From: Halobellus captivus
Lineage (GTDB): Archaea; Halobacteriota; Halobacteria; Halobacteriales; Haloferacaceae
Length of the DNA stretch: 64,000 nucleotides
Direction: 5' to 3'
Assembly (NCBI RefSeq): GCF_007655485.1
Contig: NZ_VJXQ01000001.1
Span: forward strand, 505,452-569,451
The first letter of the stretch is position 1, and every line of letters begins with the position of its first letter. Both the position numbers and the translations under genes were made by a program. A model generated the notes under the pieces. The model was not told the DNA's origin. It saw nothing but the letters and a program-made list of their open reading frames with translations, and did not search any database. This document shows, piece by piece, positions 25,876-33,778 of this stretch.

Positions 25876-26454
25876 ATGCACGAGCAATACGAATACGATC
25901 AATACGGCGCTGTCGTTGGTTCTGATACCAGCGTCGAGGATGCCGACACCAGCGACGGTGTGGACCTCAATACTGGTTTCTACGGCGACAACGACGACTA
26001 CAACCCGGACGATTCCGATAGCAACAGCAACGACGGGGGACTCGTCGATTCCGGCGACGACGTTGACCCAGATGATGGGGTCGATCTCGATACGGGATTC
26101 TACGGCTCCAACGATGGGTACGACTCGGACGGTTCGGATACCTCCGACTCGGACGGGTCTACCGACACAGGCAATCCCGACACGGATTTCGGCGTCGATC
26201 TCGACACGGGGTTCCCCGGATTCGGTGACTCGGGAGAAGACAGCGAGGAGACCGACGAACAGGCCCAACAGGACTTTGAGGAGCAACTGAATCAGATTCG
26301 AGCGGACGCACAGGCCGAACTCGAATCCATCCAGTCGGCGTTTTCTGAACGCCTCGAAGCCCTCTCGGCGGGCGAGAGCGGCGAGGGCGATTCGACGATG
26401 CTACTCGTCGGCGTCGCCCTCGTCGGGCTGGCCTACTATTACAGCGACCGATGA
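25876..26454 (+). CDS. Repeat-containing acidic protein with coiled coil and membrane anchor
   Basis: A 192-residue protein with three copies of a GVDLxTGFxG motif (coding near 25957, 26077 and 26191), separated by Asp/Ser-rich spacers. A helical stretch rich in Gln/Glu (about 130-165) may form a coiled coil, and a C-terminal membrane helix (TMLLVGVALVGLAYYY) ends the protein. A fibrous membrane-anchored virion protein is likely. The motif function is unknown. Confidence 0.65.
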   Translation: MHEQYEYDQYGAVVGSDTSVEDADTSDGVDLNTGFYGDNDDYNPDDSDSNSNDGGLVDSGDDVDPDDGVDLDTGFYGSNDGYDSDGSDTSDSDGSTDTGNPDTDFGVDLDTGFPGFGDSGEDSEETDEQAQQDFEEQLNQIRADAQAELESIQSAFSERLEALSAGESGEGDSTMLLVGVALVGLAYYYSDR

Positions 26455-27032
26455 GCGTTCCTGACGTCAACATCGAGAGTTTCGAGGTCGGCGGTCCCAC
26501 GACGCCGGGAACGCCAGTCCCGGCTACAGTCCGCGTCAACAACCGCGAGACGGTGACGCCGCTACTCGGCCCGGCAACGTGCGGCGGGGCGTGGGGATCC
26601 GATCAGGGGCATCTCACGGACGTCACGGTCGAAGTGAGAGATGACGAGTACGGAACCGTCGTTTGGCAGGAAACCGAGCAGGTCTGCGCACCTGGTGAGC
26701 AGATCGGTAACGAGTTCGACGTCCAGTTTGAGCCGACGATCTACGATCTCGGTTCCTACACGGTGACGGCCTCGACGCGCGTTGTCGGGAAAGACGCAGA
26801 CTCGGATCAGGCCGGGCCTGTTGGCCTGGATGTGACCGAGGACAGTTCGAGCCTGCCGGATTCGGACAGCGGCAACAACTCTGGCGGCGGGTGGCCGTTC
26901 GGCGACGGCAGCGGTGACGGCAACCCGTTCGATCTCGGCTTTGGGGGCTCGAATATGAAGATCGTACTCGGCCTGGTCGCTCTCTTGGCGATCGCGTGGC
27001 TCGCAGACAGCGCCGAGGGCATCCTTCCCTGA
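26451..27032 (+). CDS. Membrane-anchored beta-sandwich protein
   Basis: A 193-residue protein with a beta-sandwich-like N-terminal domain (about 5-125) containing two cysteines (ATCGGAW and EQVCAPG) that could pair. A Gly/Ser/Asp-rich spacer and a C-terminal membrane helix (MKIVLGLVALLAIAWLA) follow. It overlaps the previous gene by four bases. Probably a surface protein of the virion. Confidence 0.62.
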   Translation: MSVPDVNIESFEVGGPTTPGTPVPATVRVNNRETVTPLLGPATCGGAWGSDQGHLTDVTVEVRDDEYGTVVWQETEQVCAPGEQIGNEFDVQFEPTIYDLGSYTVTASTRVVGKDADSDQAGPVGLDVTEDSSSLPDSDSGNNSGGGWPFGDGSGDGNPFDLGFGGSNMKIVLGLVALLAIAWLADSAEGILP

Positions 27033-27033
27033 A

Positions 27034-27294
27034 ATGGCCTCCGCCGAACTTCTGGCCGCGCTGTCGGGCTTCTTTGGTGCCCTCTTGACGCTGGGGCTTC
27101 CGCTGGTCAGGCACCTCTACCGACAGGACAAGCACGTCACGCGAGTCCTGCGACTCCTCGAAGGCGACGAGGAGGTGGAGGGCGACGGCGTCCTTCCGCG
27201 ACTGCGCGACGTCGAGGAGACGACTGCGGAGCATCGAGTAGCGATCAGGCGGAGCGACGCGATTCAACTCAACAATGACAGTAAAAGCAGTTAG
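27034..27294 (+). CDS. Small membrane protein with charged tail
   Basis: An 86-residue protein with an N-terminal membrane helix (LAALSGFFGALLTLGLPLV) and a charged helical C-terminus. The layout recalls phage holin-like or scaffold proteins, but nothing specific supports lysis. It overlaps the next gene by 20 bases. Confidence 0.55.
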   Translation: MASAELLAALSGFFGALLTLGLPLVRHLYRQDKHVTRVLRLLEGDEEVEGDGVLPRLRDVEETTAEHRVAIRRSDAIQLNNDSKSS

Positions 27295-27628
27295 ACAGCA
27301 GTTCGTCGACGGGATCGGCACGAAAGCAGTTCACGCGCTGGAAGACGGCGCGACAGTTGGCGTTCTCTTCGGGCTCGCGCTGACGTTCCTCCCGCTGGCG
27401 GCGCTGCTGGCGTCGATCCTCGGCGTTCATCCAAAGGGGAACGGCCCGCTGGCGATCATTCGGGGCCTTGGCGAGATCGTGCGCGACGAAGCGGCGCGGA
27501 AACAGGAGAGCTACTTTGTCGCGGCGACCCTCGGCGGCTCGCTACTCGGCGCCGGGACCGGCGCGGCGTTGTCGGTCGCGGCGAGCTGGGCAGGCGTGTC
27601 GGTGCCGACGGTCGCAGCGCTGCTGTGA
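27275..27628 (+). CDS. Membrane protein, last gene of the late block
   Basis: A 117-residue protein with two to three hydrophobic segments (about 28-48, 84-100 and 103-116). It closes the plus-strand structural block. Ten bases separate its stop from the convergent gene at 27639. Function unknown. Confidence 0.58.
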   Translation: MTVKAVRQQFVDGIGTKAVHALEDGATVGVLFGLALTFLPLAALLASILGVHPKGNGPLAIIRGLGEIVRDEAARKQESYFVAATLGGSLLGAGTGAALSVAASWAGVSVPTVAALL

Positions 27629-27638
27629 TGGACGTCGA

Positions 27639-28091
27639 TTAAAGACGTTCTCGAACGGTTTTGACGAACTCGCGGATCTCGTCAGGATCGTCAGCAGCGC
27701 CTTGCTGTATTCTCCATTGCTCGGGTTCTTGCCGGATGAGCCCTGTTCCCTTGAATTCAAAATAGGAGCTTTCGGAGTCGTACCACCGCTTAGCCAGATA
27801 CGCGCCGATTAGTAACCCTGCGATAAGGGCTACTGGACCAACAATATCTCCCAGAATCAAGCCAACTACTGCGGCCAATAGACCTCCTACCAAGTAATTT
27901 GCATTCCGGCCTTGATTGGTGAGGCTGATTCCAGATATATCACCGAAAGAGACGTCGTGTAATTGCTCACCCCCACCGCCACCCTGACGGTACTTCAAAA
28001 CTCGTCTGTCTGTACAAACCCACGCCCAGTAATCAGTAGTACAGTAGCTGAGCATCTCTTCATCGTTTAGCAGGTGTTGCTTGATCGACAC
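27639..28091 (-). CDS. PH-like domain protein with membrane hairpin
   Basis: A 150-residue protein. The N-terminal part (ILxYCTTDYWAWVCTDRRVLKY-like strands) and the C-terminal part (FEFKGTGLIRQEPEQWR) resemble a bacterial PH-type domain, split by a hydrophobic hairpin (about 66-94). It is on the minus strand with lower GC than the late genes. Accessory gene; function unknown. Confidence 0.55.
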   Translation of the reverse strand: MSIKQHLLNDEEMLSYCTTDYWAWVCTDRRVLKYRQGGGGGEQLHDVSFGDISGISLTNQGRNANYLVGGLLAAVVGLILGDIVGPVALIAGLLIGAYLAKRWYDSESSYFEFKGTGLIRQEPEQWRIQQGAADDPDEIREFVKTVRERL

Positions 28092-28246
28092 GGTCTAAGT
28101 CCCGTATAGCCATCTGAAAGGGTTTTCCCTCAAGAGTAGCCCCGTGTGGGTACCGTCGCTCTCGCCCAGCCAGTGCGTATTCTCAATTCTACTTAGGCAA
28201 AACACGATCCCATACACTCAACAAACTGCGAGGTTCTAATGCTTTG

Positions 28247-29173
28247 TCACGATTTGCTAGCCTCATATTTTTTTATCAAGAAGGTTAGAAAGGCCCCAGT
28301 TTGATGTAGTAACAGAATCGCATAGTCATCGTCTATTAGCTCGTGACGTTTACGATCGCCACCTAGCTTCTGCACACCAACTTTAATCCCCCCTACGATT
28401 TGTTGCCATTCTCCCACCATCGTTGGGTTTGGATCCAGAAGACCACGGTCTTGGATCTCTGAGAGGTATGTCCCGACCGTATCGGTGTCACTAGCCCAAC
28501 TGTTTTCCTCGGCACAAATACGTTGTGTCACTGCCTCCAAACTATTGTAGAGCTTTTCGGCGATTAAATACGTTCCACCGTTGTCTTTGTACATCTCCCA
28601 AGCTTCATTATACCCCTGCAATTCATTCTCCCAGCCTACCTCTCGGGCGAACATCCGAGTCTCTTGGTCTGATTCTATCACGGCCTCGTCACCCATTTCT
28701 TGGAGTAGGATCCGTTCGTAATCGGTGCGCACATTCCAGTCATCAGAAACAATCTCTTCCGCTGTAGGTTGAAGATGCAAAAGAATACCTTCTTCTTTCA
28801 GAGCATTATGAATCTGAATAACCATCTCGTAAAGTTGCGATTTATTATACGTGTAGTTGGAAGTCCTACCCACCTTTGTCCGAGCCCTGAATGCCTTATT
28901 AATGGATAACTCTATCAAGTCGAACGCTTGTTCCATATCCTCAGTTTCTAATATCTGCATTTGAAGATCTTCTGTAGAATCTCTCTGAGTACCACGATAT
29001 TTCAGGGTTTCCCCCATCCTGTCGACATAATGTTCCAATACATATCTCGCGTCGTCTTTTTCAAAGAAAGAGAAAGCCCGTGAAACCCGAAGTCTTGCTT
29101 TCTCGGTTAATTCCTTATGGATCCGTTGCTCGGGTTCTGAATGCCGTTTACTCCAGAAATCGAAGTCCCACAT
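28247..29173 (-). CDS. Helical accessory protein, possibly abortive-infection-like
   Basis: A 308-residue mostly helical, charged protein with clearly lower GC than the viral core. The C-terminal 60 residues (IVGGIKVGVQKLGGDRKRH, then AILLLHQTGAFLTFLIKKY) vaguely resemble the C-terminal domain of abortive-infection proteins. I cannot confirm this by eye. It stands alone with its own upstream region, as expected of an accessory or defence gene carried by a provirus. Confidence 0.55.
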   Translation of the reverse strand: MWDFDFWSKRHSEPEQRIHKELTEKARLRVSRAFSFFEKDDARYVLEHYVDRMGETLKYRGTQRDSTEDLQMQILETEDMEQAFDLIELSINKAFRARTKVGRTSNYTYNKSQLYEMVIQIHNALKEEGILLHLQPTAEEIVSDDWNVRTDYERILLQEMGDEAVIESDQETRMFAREVGWENELQGYNEAWEMYKDNGGTYLIAEKLYNSLEAVTQRICAEENSWASDTDTVGTYLSEIQDRGLLDPNPTMVGEWQQIVGGIKVGVQKLGGDRKRHELIDDDYAILLLHQTGAFLTFLIKKYEASKS

Positions 29174-29310
29174 CTTGTTTGTGAATCACAGATCAGTGAT
29201 ATCATTGTTTTGCATAATGGTCGGTTTTTGAAATCACGAATAAATCCAGATCAAACGATTTCATAGAACTCCCCCACAGGAAACCCCCGTATTCTGCGGA
29301 TTCACAACAC

Positions 29311-29336
29311 CGTTAGAATTAACATTACTTCTAACG
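29311..29336. promoter_or_regulatory. Inverted repeat upstream of the AbrB-like gene
   Basis: CGTTAGAA (29311-29318) and TTCTAACG (29329-29336) are perfect 8-bp arms around a 10-base A/T-rich centre, ending 11 bases before the ATG at 29348. Position and symmetry fit an operator at which the AbrB-like protein or the recombinase represses its own gene. Confidence 0.6.
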
Positions 29337-29347
29337 TTATTGAGTCT

Positions 29348-29512
29348 ATGCCGAAAACTCGGACCACAAAAGTCTCTCAGAACGAGAACGGCCAGTACCA
29401 GGTGACGGTCCCCAAAGCACTCGGTGACTTCTTCGAACTCGAGGGGAAGCGACTCGAATGGAAGTCCGGAAGCGCGTCGAACAAGATGGAGATCATCATC
29501 CACGATGAGTAG
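29348..29512 (+). CDS. SpoVT/AbrB-like DNA-binding protein
   Basis: A 54-residue protein with the swapped-hairpin pattern of AbrB-type antitoxins and regulators (GQYQVTVPKALGDFFELEG, then LEWKSG). It overlaps the serine recombinase start by eight bases, so the pair forms an operon. It may regulate the recombinase. Confidence 0.75.
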   Translation: MPKTRTTKVSQNENGQYQVTVPKALGDFFELEGKRLEWKSGSASNKMEIIIHDE

Positions 29513-30173
29513 AGCGCTGGCGTGGATCCGGAAGTCGAAGGGATCCGATGATGACATTGGACTCCAAGAGCAGCGCGACGCCGTCCACCAGCTCGCTGCG
29601 GAGGTCGCCGACGAGGTGGAGACGTTGGACCTCGGCGTTCAGACTGGTTTCTCATCGCTCACACGCGACGGCGACGCCGAGCTGCTCCTCGACGAGCACC
29701 CGCAAGTACAGGACACGGTTGAGCGCCTTCGCGAAGGAACCTACGACTACGTCGTTGCGTGGGACGATAACCGAATCTCTCGCGATGGCTACTTTGAGGT
29801 GATCCGCCACGCGGCCGGTGACGCGGATTTCGTCTACGTCGGCGACGTCGCCGAGGACGATCTCACTCACGACCTGAAGCGCCGCATCGAGCGCGACACG
29901 AAAGAGGACGAGATCGAGAAGTCGATTCGGGCAATCGAGGAGCGCAAAGAGCGAGGATACGACCACGGCCGCCCGAAGTTCGGGATGACGTACGACGAGC
30001 AGGGGCACTATCAGGTGCCGGGTGAGGACTTCGGTAAGGTGCGTGAGATACTGCGTCGACGTGATCGGGGCGAGACCTACGCGAAGATCAACGACGATGT
30101 TGGCGTTTCCGAGTCGACCGCGCGAAATGTCGTTGGCCGACGGCACTGGTACTCAGCACGAACAGAGATATAA
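29505..30173 (+). CDS. Serine recombinase/resolvase
   Basis: A 222-residue small serine recombinase. The catalytic Ser lies in AWIRKSKG (about residue 11). The conserved DYVVAWDDNRISRDGYF segment supplies active-site Arg and Asp residues, and the C-terminus (YAKINDDVGVSESTARNVV) is a helix-turn-helix. It could resolve dimers or invert DNA. It is a second recombinase besides the tyrosine integrase. The start is the ATG overlapping the AbrB-like gene. Confidence 0.85.
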   Translation: MSRALAWIRKSKGSDDDIGLQEQRDAVHQLAAEVADEVETLDLGVQTGFSSLTRDGDAELLLDEHPQVQDTVERLREGTYDYVVAWDDNRISRDGYFEVIRHAAGDADFVYVGDVAEDDLTHDLKRRIERDTKEDEIEKSIRAIEERKERGYDHGRPKFGMTYDEQGHYQVPGEDFGKVREILRRRDRGETYAKINDDVGVSESTARNVVGRRHWYSARTEI

Positions 30174-30205
30174 GCCCAATATTCAAACTCTGAACCGGTG
30201 AAACG

Positions 30206-31066
30206 TCATAGGTCCGATCTGGAGATTTGGTACTCTTGCCGAAGTTCCGCTTCTGCACGGCCAAATTCTTGTTGTAGTTCGTATCCAAGCTTTTTGATTT
30301 CATTTTTTAATTGGCGCAGGTCGGAGTGATGCTCGTCAAAGTTGGACCGTATGGGAATCACATTTTCTTTCTTGTTTCGCCATACGTGTGACGGCATATC
30401 ATCAGCAGGTTCTAACGCAAGTGCTGATTTAGCGTATGTCTGAATGTTATCTGAACTTATTTCACGATTATCTATATCTTTGCTTAGCAGAAGCTCTAAC
30501 TCTTTTACTGCCTTTCTATGGGCATCGCAATATTCTTTGACTTTTTGATAGTATAAAAAGACAACACCTGCATTGACATTCACTTCGTCAGAAATCATTG
30601 CCGCGTGTTGTGGATCAGTAAACTTTGTCTCAAGTTCTGGAAAGCGCTCGACGGAGGTATTTTCATCAATCTGATAGTGATCATATGCATCGACATTCGA
30701 CGCATTAAATTCCGTTTTGTGTCGGCGTATTTCTGTGGTTCGTGGCTTAATTTCTTCTTTGACTATTTTCACAATATCGGGCTTTCGCTGTAGTTTTAGT
30801 GACCGCTCAGTGTGTTTCGTTTGTTGTTTCATTGCACTCATCATCCCAAATGTTAGTAAGACATATCCGAGCGTAGCAACTGCCAAAATTGCGGAGACGA
30901 TTAGTGATGCGATCTGTCTTTCAATTACGTTGCAAAGTGCTAATCCAACGACCCCGAATATGAGTATAGTGACGGTCGCGAACGAGATACCGGCGATACG
31001 GCTGTTATCTGGTCGCTGACCATTGGTCCGTTTCGCCAGTTCGTCCCACAGTCCCTTCATATTCAA
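30206..31066 (-). CDS. Two-helix membrane protein with long cytoplasmic helical domain
   Basis: A 286-residue low-GC gene. Two membrane helices (about 25-45 and 50-75) are followed by about 210 residues of charged, largely helical sequence rich in Lys, Glu and Gln that may form coiled coils. No enzymatic motif. Composition marks it as an accessory gene foreign to the viral core. Confidence 0.55.
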   Translation of the reverse strand: MNMKGLWDELAKRTNGQRPDNSRIAGISFATVTILIFGVVGLALCNVIERQIASLIVSAILAVATLGYVLLTFGMMSAMKQQTKHTERSLKLQRKPDIVKIVKEEIKPRTTEIRRHKTEFNASNVDAYDHYQIDENTSVERFPELETKFTDPQHAAMISDEVNVNAGVVFLYYQKVKEYCDAHRKAVKELELLLSKDIDNREISSDNIQTYAKSALALEPADDMPSHVWRNKKENVIPIRSNFDEHHSDLRQLKNEIKKLGYELQQEFGRAEAELRQEYQISRSDL

Positions 31067-31224
31067 GAATTGTTCACTCAGATCGTATTAATAAACTGCC
31101 ATTCCTGTGCTAATATATCTGTCCGGTCCGCTCCACTGTGATTCGCTTAATTGCTGAAAGACTGGTGGACGATCTCAGTCACGTACCAAACGATTAAGAG
31201 TAGCCGGAAACAAATTATTAGATA

Positions 31225-31818
31225 ATGATGGCGGTTACAGAAAACCCCTCCGAGCTGTCCAGCACTTTTCGGTGGGCTGCTTCAACGGTCGCCAATTTCG
31301 TAGTGGGAACGATCATCCTGGGGATACTGTTCGTTGCTGTCAGTGCTCCGGTGCTGTTCGTTCTCCCTACGATATACCCGCAAGCAGTGCCATTTGCGTG
31401 GCTCGCAGTAGCTGGACTCGTACTCGGGATGTTGTCTCTGGATCTTACAGACGAGGAAGCCGATATTCTACAGGGTATAGTTCAACGAATGTCGGATATG
31501 ACTCGTCGGGAGCGGTACGTCTTCCTGATTTCCCTGTATACTATTCTAATTGGGGGAGTCAGTGTTGAGGTCGCACTCATCAGTATCGTCACGTCGCTGC
31601 TGGCGAGCCAAGCGTCGCTCCCCCTCGTGGCTGTCGTTTTAGCGATAGGCTACCCCTCGATCGACGCATCGATCGGCGATAAGATCGGTATCAACGTTGC
31701 GACTGTTGGAGCCATCCTTGCGACACTCGTAATGCAGGCGTTTGCTGCTGTCTATCGCGTCTCTCCAGCGGTTCCGAAAGCCGCTTCACTCGAAATCAGA
31801 AGCGGCCTCACTCACTAA
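31225..31818 (+). CDS. Polytopic membrane protein
   Basis: A 197-residue protein with about five membrane helices. No family recognised. It converges on a smaller membrane protein gene (31808), their 3' ends overlapping by 11 bases. Accessory region of the provirus. Confidence 0.55.
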   Translation: MMAVTENPSELSSTFRWAASTVANFVVGTIILGILFVAVSAPVLFVLPTIYPQAVPFAWLAVAGLVLGMLSLDLTDEEADILQGIVQRMSDMTRRERYVFLISLYTILIGGVSVEVALISIVTSLLASQASLPLVAVVLAIGYPSIDASIGDKIGINVATVGAILATLVMQAFAAVYRVSPAVPKAASLEIRSGLTH

Positions 31819-32074
31819 GCGGACTTGTAAATTGGCACCATGTGAGTTGGAATAAAACGACACTAGCAGCAAACCACACTGCGGATTCTGTTTGTGCGCC
31901 GAGGTAGGAAGACGGAACAGACACAGGAAAAATCCAGAGAATAGCCTGTGTTGCAATCCATCCCAAGCAAATCGCGGCAGTTCCCTCAGCGATTATTTTG
32001 ATAAAGAGGCCGAGAAACCACCTCGGCGTATTTCCATCACGTATTGCGCTCGCTGTCCAAGACCTGAGATTCAT
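31808..32074 (-). CDS. Small membrane protein
   Basis: An 88-residue protein with two membrane helices. It is encoded one base downstream of the phiH1-repressor-like gene at 32076, so it may be expressed from the repressor promoter in the lysogen. A lysogen-expressed small membrane protein could act in superinfection exclusion; that is speculation. Confidence 0.5.
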   Translation of the reverse strand: MNLRSWTASAIRDGNTPRWFLGLFIKIIAEGTAAICLGWIATQAILWIFPVSVPSSYLGAQTESAVWFAASVVLFQLTWCQFTSPLSE

Positions 32075-32075
32075 A

Positions 32076-32384
32076 TTACCCCTCCCCCCGCCGCCGACCC
32101 CGCAACACCCGATCGACAGTAGGCCACGGCCGATGCTCGGCGTCGATATCGCCGTTCAGGTACATCTGCCCGTCCGTGGTCAACTCGTACATATCGCCGT
32201 GAATCGGCGCGGTGAATCCGATATAAGTCAGCATCTGACAGCGCTCCCAGATTTGCCCCTCAGACACGTTGAAACCCTTTTCCCGGGCCATCGTTGACGG
32301 CGTCGCCCAGCTCTCACTGTCCAGATGTTCTAAGATTCGCTCGTCGAGCTGCTTCATCCAGTACGCGGACCGCCGCTCGCTCAT
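32076..32384 (-). CDS. PhiH1-repressor-like winged-helix protein
   Basis: A 102-residue winged-helix protein. The layout MKQLDERILEHLDSE, then a recognition helix, then YELTTDGQMYLNGDIDAE matches the haloarchaeal phiH1-repressor-like family. Its ATG lies three bases beyond the stop of the similar gene upstream (32387), so the two form a tandem pair. Probably a repressor that maintains lysogeny. Confidence 0.75.
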   Translation of the reverse strand: MSERRSAYWMKQLDERILEHLDSESWATPSTMAREKGFNVSEGQIWERCQMLTYIGFTAPIHGDMYELTTDGQMYLNGDIDAEHRPWPTVDRVLRGRRRGEG

Positions 32385-32386
32385 CA

Positions 32387-32704
32387 CTACACCTGCCCGC
32401 CGTTCGTCTCCCCTGCGGTGAAGTCCCCAGTTCCTTCGTCGACGGCGTCGGGCGCGTCCTCCGACGTGTCGATCTCGCCGTCTAAGTACTGTTCGCCGCG
32501 GTCGGTGATGATGTAGACGCCGTTGCCGAGATCGTCCAGTAATCCGTGATTTACCAATTTCTTGCACCGTTGCGAGACGTAACTCCGAGTGTAACGAACG
32601 TACCCGCTGTCGACCATTGCTTTTGGACGACCTGACCCGTTTTTACGAATGTATTCGAGGATCCGATCATCTGCGAGTACCATCCAATCACCGGAGTATC
32701 GCAT
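32387..32704 (-). CDS. PhiH1-repressor-like winged-helix protein
   Basis: A 105-residue protein of the same family as its downstream neighbour, and closer to the classical pattern: LADDRILEYIRKNGSG, then YVSQRCKKLVNHGLLDD, then YIITDRGEQYLDGEID. It is transcribed away from the early operon at 32826, with a 121-base A/T-rich gap between them. It is the best candidate for the lysogeny repressor. Confidence 0.82.
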   Translation of the reverse strand: MRYSGDWMVLADDRILEYIRKNGSGRPKAMVDSGYVRYTRSYVSQRCKKLVNHGLLDDLGNGVYIITDRGEQYLDGEIDTSEDAPDAVDEGTGDFTAGETNGGQV

Positions 32705-32825
32705 TCTTGGTTAATTATTTACCTACGGTATGATATCGGCTTCGGACGGGATTTTAGGCACTGTCTGGAAAGTAGATAGCTCTCCGTTAACTATATTACT
32801 CGTCCGTTAATTGTTTGCTAACGCA
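32705..32825. promoter_or_regulatory. Divergent promoter region of the lysogeny switch
   Basis: This A/T-rich gap separates the repressor pair from the early operon. TCCGTTAA occurs twice, at 32783-32790 and 32803-32810, exactly 20 bases (two helical turns) apart, 15 bases before the ATG at 32826. TTAATTATTT near 32711 could be the core promoter of the repressor genes. The repeats are candidate operator half-sites. Confidence 0.55.
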
Positions 32826-33038
32826 ATGCCACGAAGAAGCCTATCGGTCACCGTCTCAATGCCAATTGAGATGGACGAGGAAATCGGTGAGGAGGCTGAC
32901 AAACACGGTATGACGTACTCACAGTACGTGCGTCAGGCCCTACGCGAAAGTATGGGTACGCCGTTCGAGTGCGACGATGCTGTTCTCTGCGTCGACGAGA
33001 ACGGCCAGAACCAGCGGAACGGAAAGGGGGCCGTCTAA
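32826..33038 (+). CDS. Ribbon-helix-helix (CopG-like) protein
   Basis: A 70-residue protein. The N-terminal SLSVTVSMPIEMDEEI strand-helix and GMTYSQYVRQALRE helix are typical of CopG/RHH DNA-binding proteins. The inner ATG at 32826 is chosen since RHH domains start close to the N-terminus. It opens the early operon leading to the integrase and could antagonise the repressors. Confidence 0.75.
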   Translation: MPRRSLSVTVSMPIEMDEEIGEEADKHGMTYSQYVRQALRESMGTPFECDDAVLCVDENGQNQRNGKGAV

Positions 33039-33041
33039 ACT

Positions 33042-33122
33042 ATGTCCAGTAGCTCAGGCCCCGGTTTTTCACAAGATACGGCGGACGAAAAGGCTGACGA
33101 CGAAGAGGCGGATGGTCCATGA
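33042..33122 (+). CDS. Tiny acidic protein
   Basis: A 26-residue Ser/Asp/Glu-rich peptide. It is supported only by its fit in a chain of genes with ATGA overlaps (its stop overlaps the start at 33119). It may be a translational coupling leader. Confidence 0.35.
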   Translation: MSSSSGPGFSQDTADEKADDEEADGP

Positions 33123-33442
33123 GTTGGGATCGCGTCGATCCCGAGAACCTCATCAACGAGCGCCCTTCGCTCGTCGACGTCGACGGTCAGGGCGCGCTCT
33201 ACGTCGCCGACGCCCGCGTACGAGAGAACGGCTGGCTGTGGATCAAGGAGTGGGACGGGCGGACGGCGAAGCTGCCGCCTCACCGTTTGCTCGCAGTCAG
33301 GCGCGTCGCGACCGAGAGCGCCGACGAGACCAACGCCTTTGGTGGAGACAAGAAGCGCGTCGCGAGCGCGAAGTGGCGCGAGGAGGCGAAGCGGTCGCCG
33401 GACGAGATCGGCGGCGAGCAGCCGGTGGTCGCGGATGACTGA
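33119..33442 (+). CDS. Early-operon hypothetical protein
   Basis: A 107-residue soluble protein with an N-terminal beta-rich half (YVADARVRENGWLWIKEWDG) and a charged C-terminal helix. No family recognised. It overlaps the preceding and following genes by four and eight bases. Confidence 0.6.
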   Translation: MSWDRVDPENLINERPSLVDVDGQGALYVADARVRENGWLWIKEWDGRTAKLPPHRLLAVRRVATESADETNAFGGDKKRVASAKWREEAKRSPDEIGGEQPVVADD

Positions 33443-33668
33443 GGACGATATCGAGCTGACCGTCAAGATGACGAGAGGCGGCAGCTCCGGCAACAAGGAG
33501 TCGATGAAGGCCACCGTCTCCGCGCCGAACATCGAGACGCTCAACGATCGCGTGAACAAGCTGCGCGAGAAGATGGAAGACTGGTCTGTCGAGTTCCGGA
33601 ACATCCAGCCCGGCAAGGTCCGACAGATCGCTGACGACCAGAGCCAACTGGGTGAGTCGGAGGCGTGA
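33435..33668 (+). CDS. Early-operon small helical protein
   Basis: A 77-residue protein whose middle (IETLNDRVNKLREKMEDW) would form a coiled coil. It has no membrane segment and no Cys. The start at 33435 is chosen by overlap with the previous stop and the acidic N-terminus. It could be a recombination accessory factor, given its place in the integrase operon. Confidence 0.6.
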   Translation: MTEDDIELTVKMTRGGSSGNKESMKATVSAPNIETLNDRVNKLREKMEDWSVEFRNIQPGKVRQIADDQSQLGESEA

Positions 33669-33778
33669 GGGGGAACCTCTGGACCTGCGGCGAGTGCGGC
33701 ACTACAGTCAACGCGACTGTGAACGGCGAAACGTGCTACTCGTGCGGGAACCGTCGCGATCGGGAGGGACCGCAGTGA
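33665..33778 (+). CDS. Small zinc-finger protein preceding the integrase
   Basis: A 37-residue protein starting with GTG. It has two CxxC pairs, CGEC and CYSC, spaced by 12 residues, forming a minimal zinc ribbon. Its stop overlaps the integrase GTG start by three bases. Small accessory proteins co-transcribed with haloarchaeal integrases are known for the SNJ2 type. Confidence 0.6.
   Translation: MRGNLWTCGECGTTVNATVNGETCYSCGNRRDREGPQ

Noticed and set aside
29505-30173. Serine recombinase plus AbrB-like gene as an IS607-type insertion sequence
   Set aside because: No TnpB-like gene or terminal element borders are visible next to it, so an insertion sequence is not supported.
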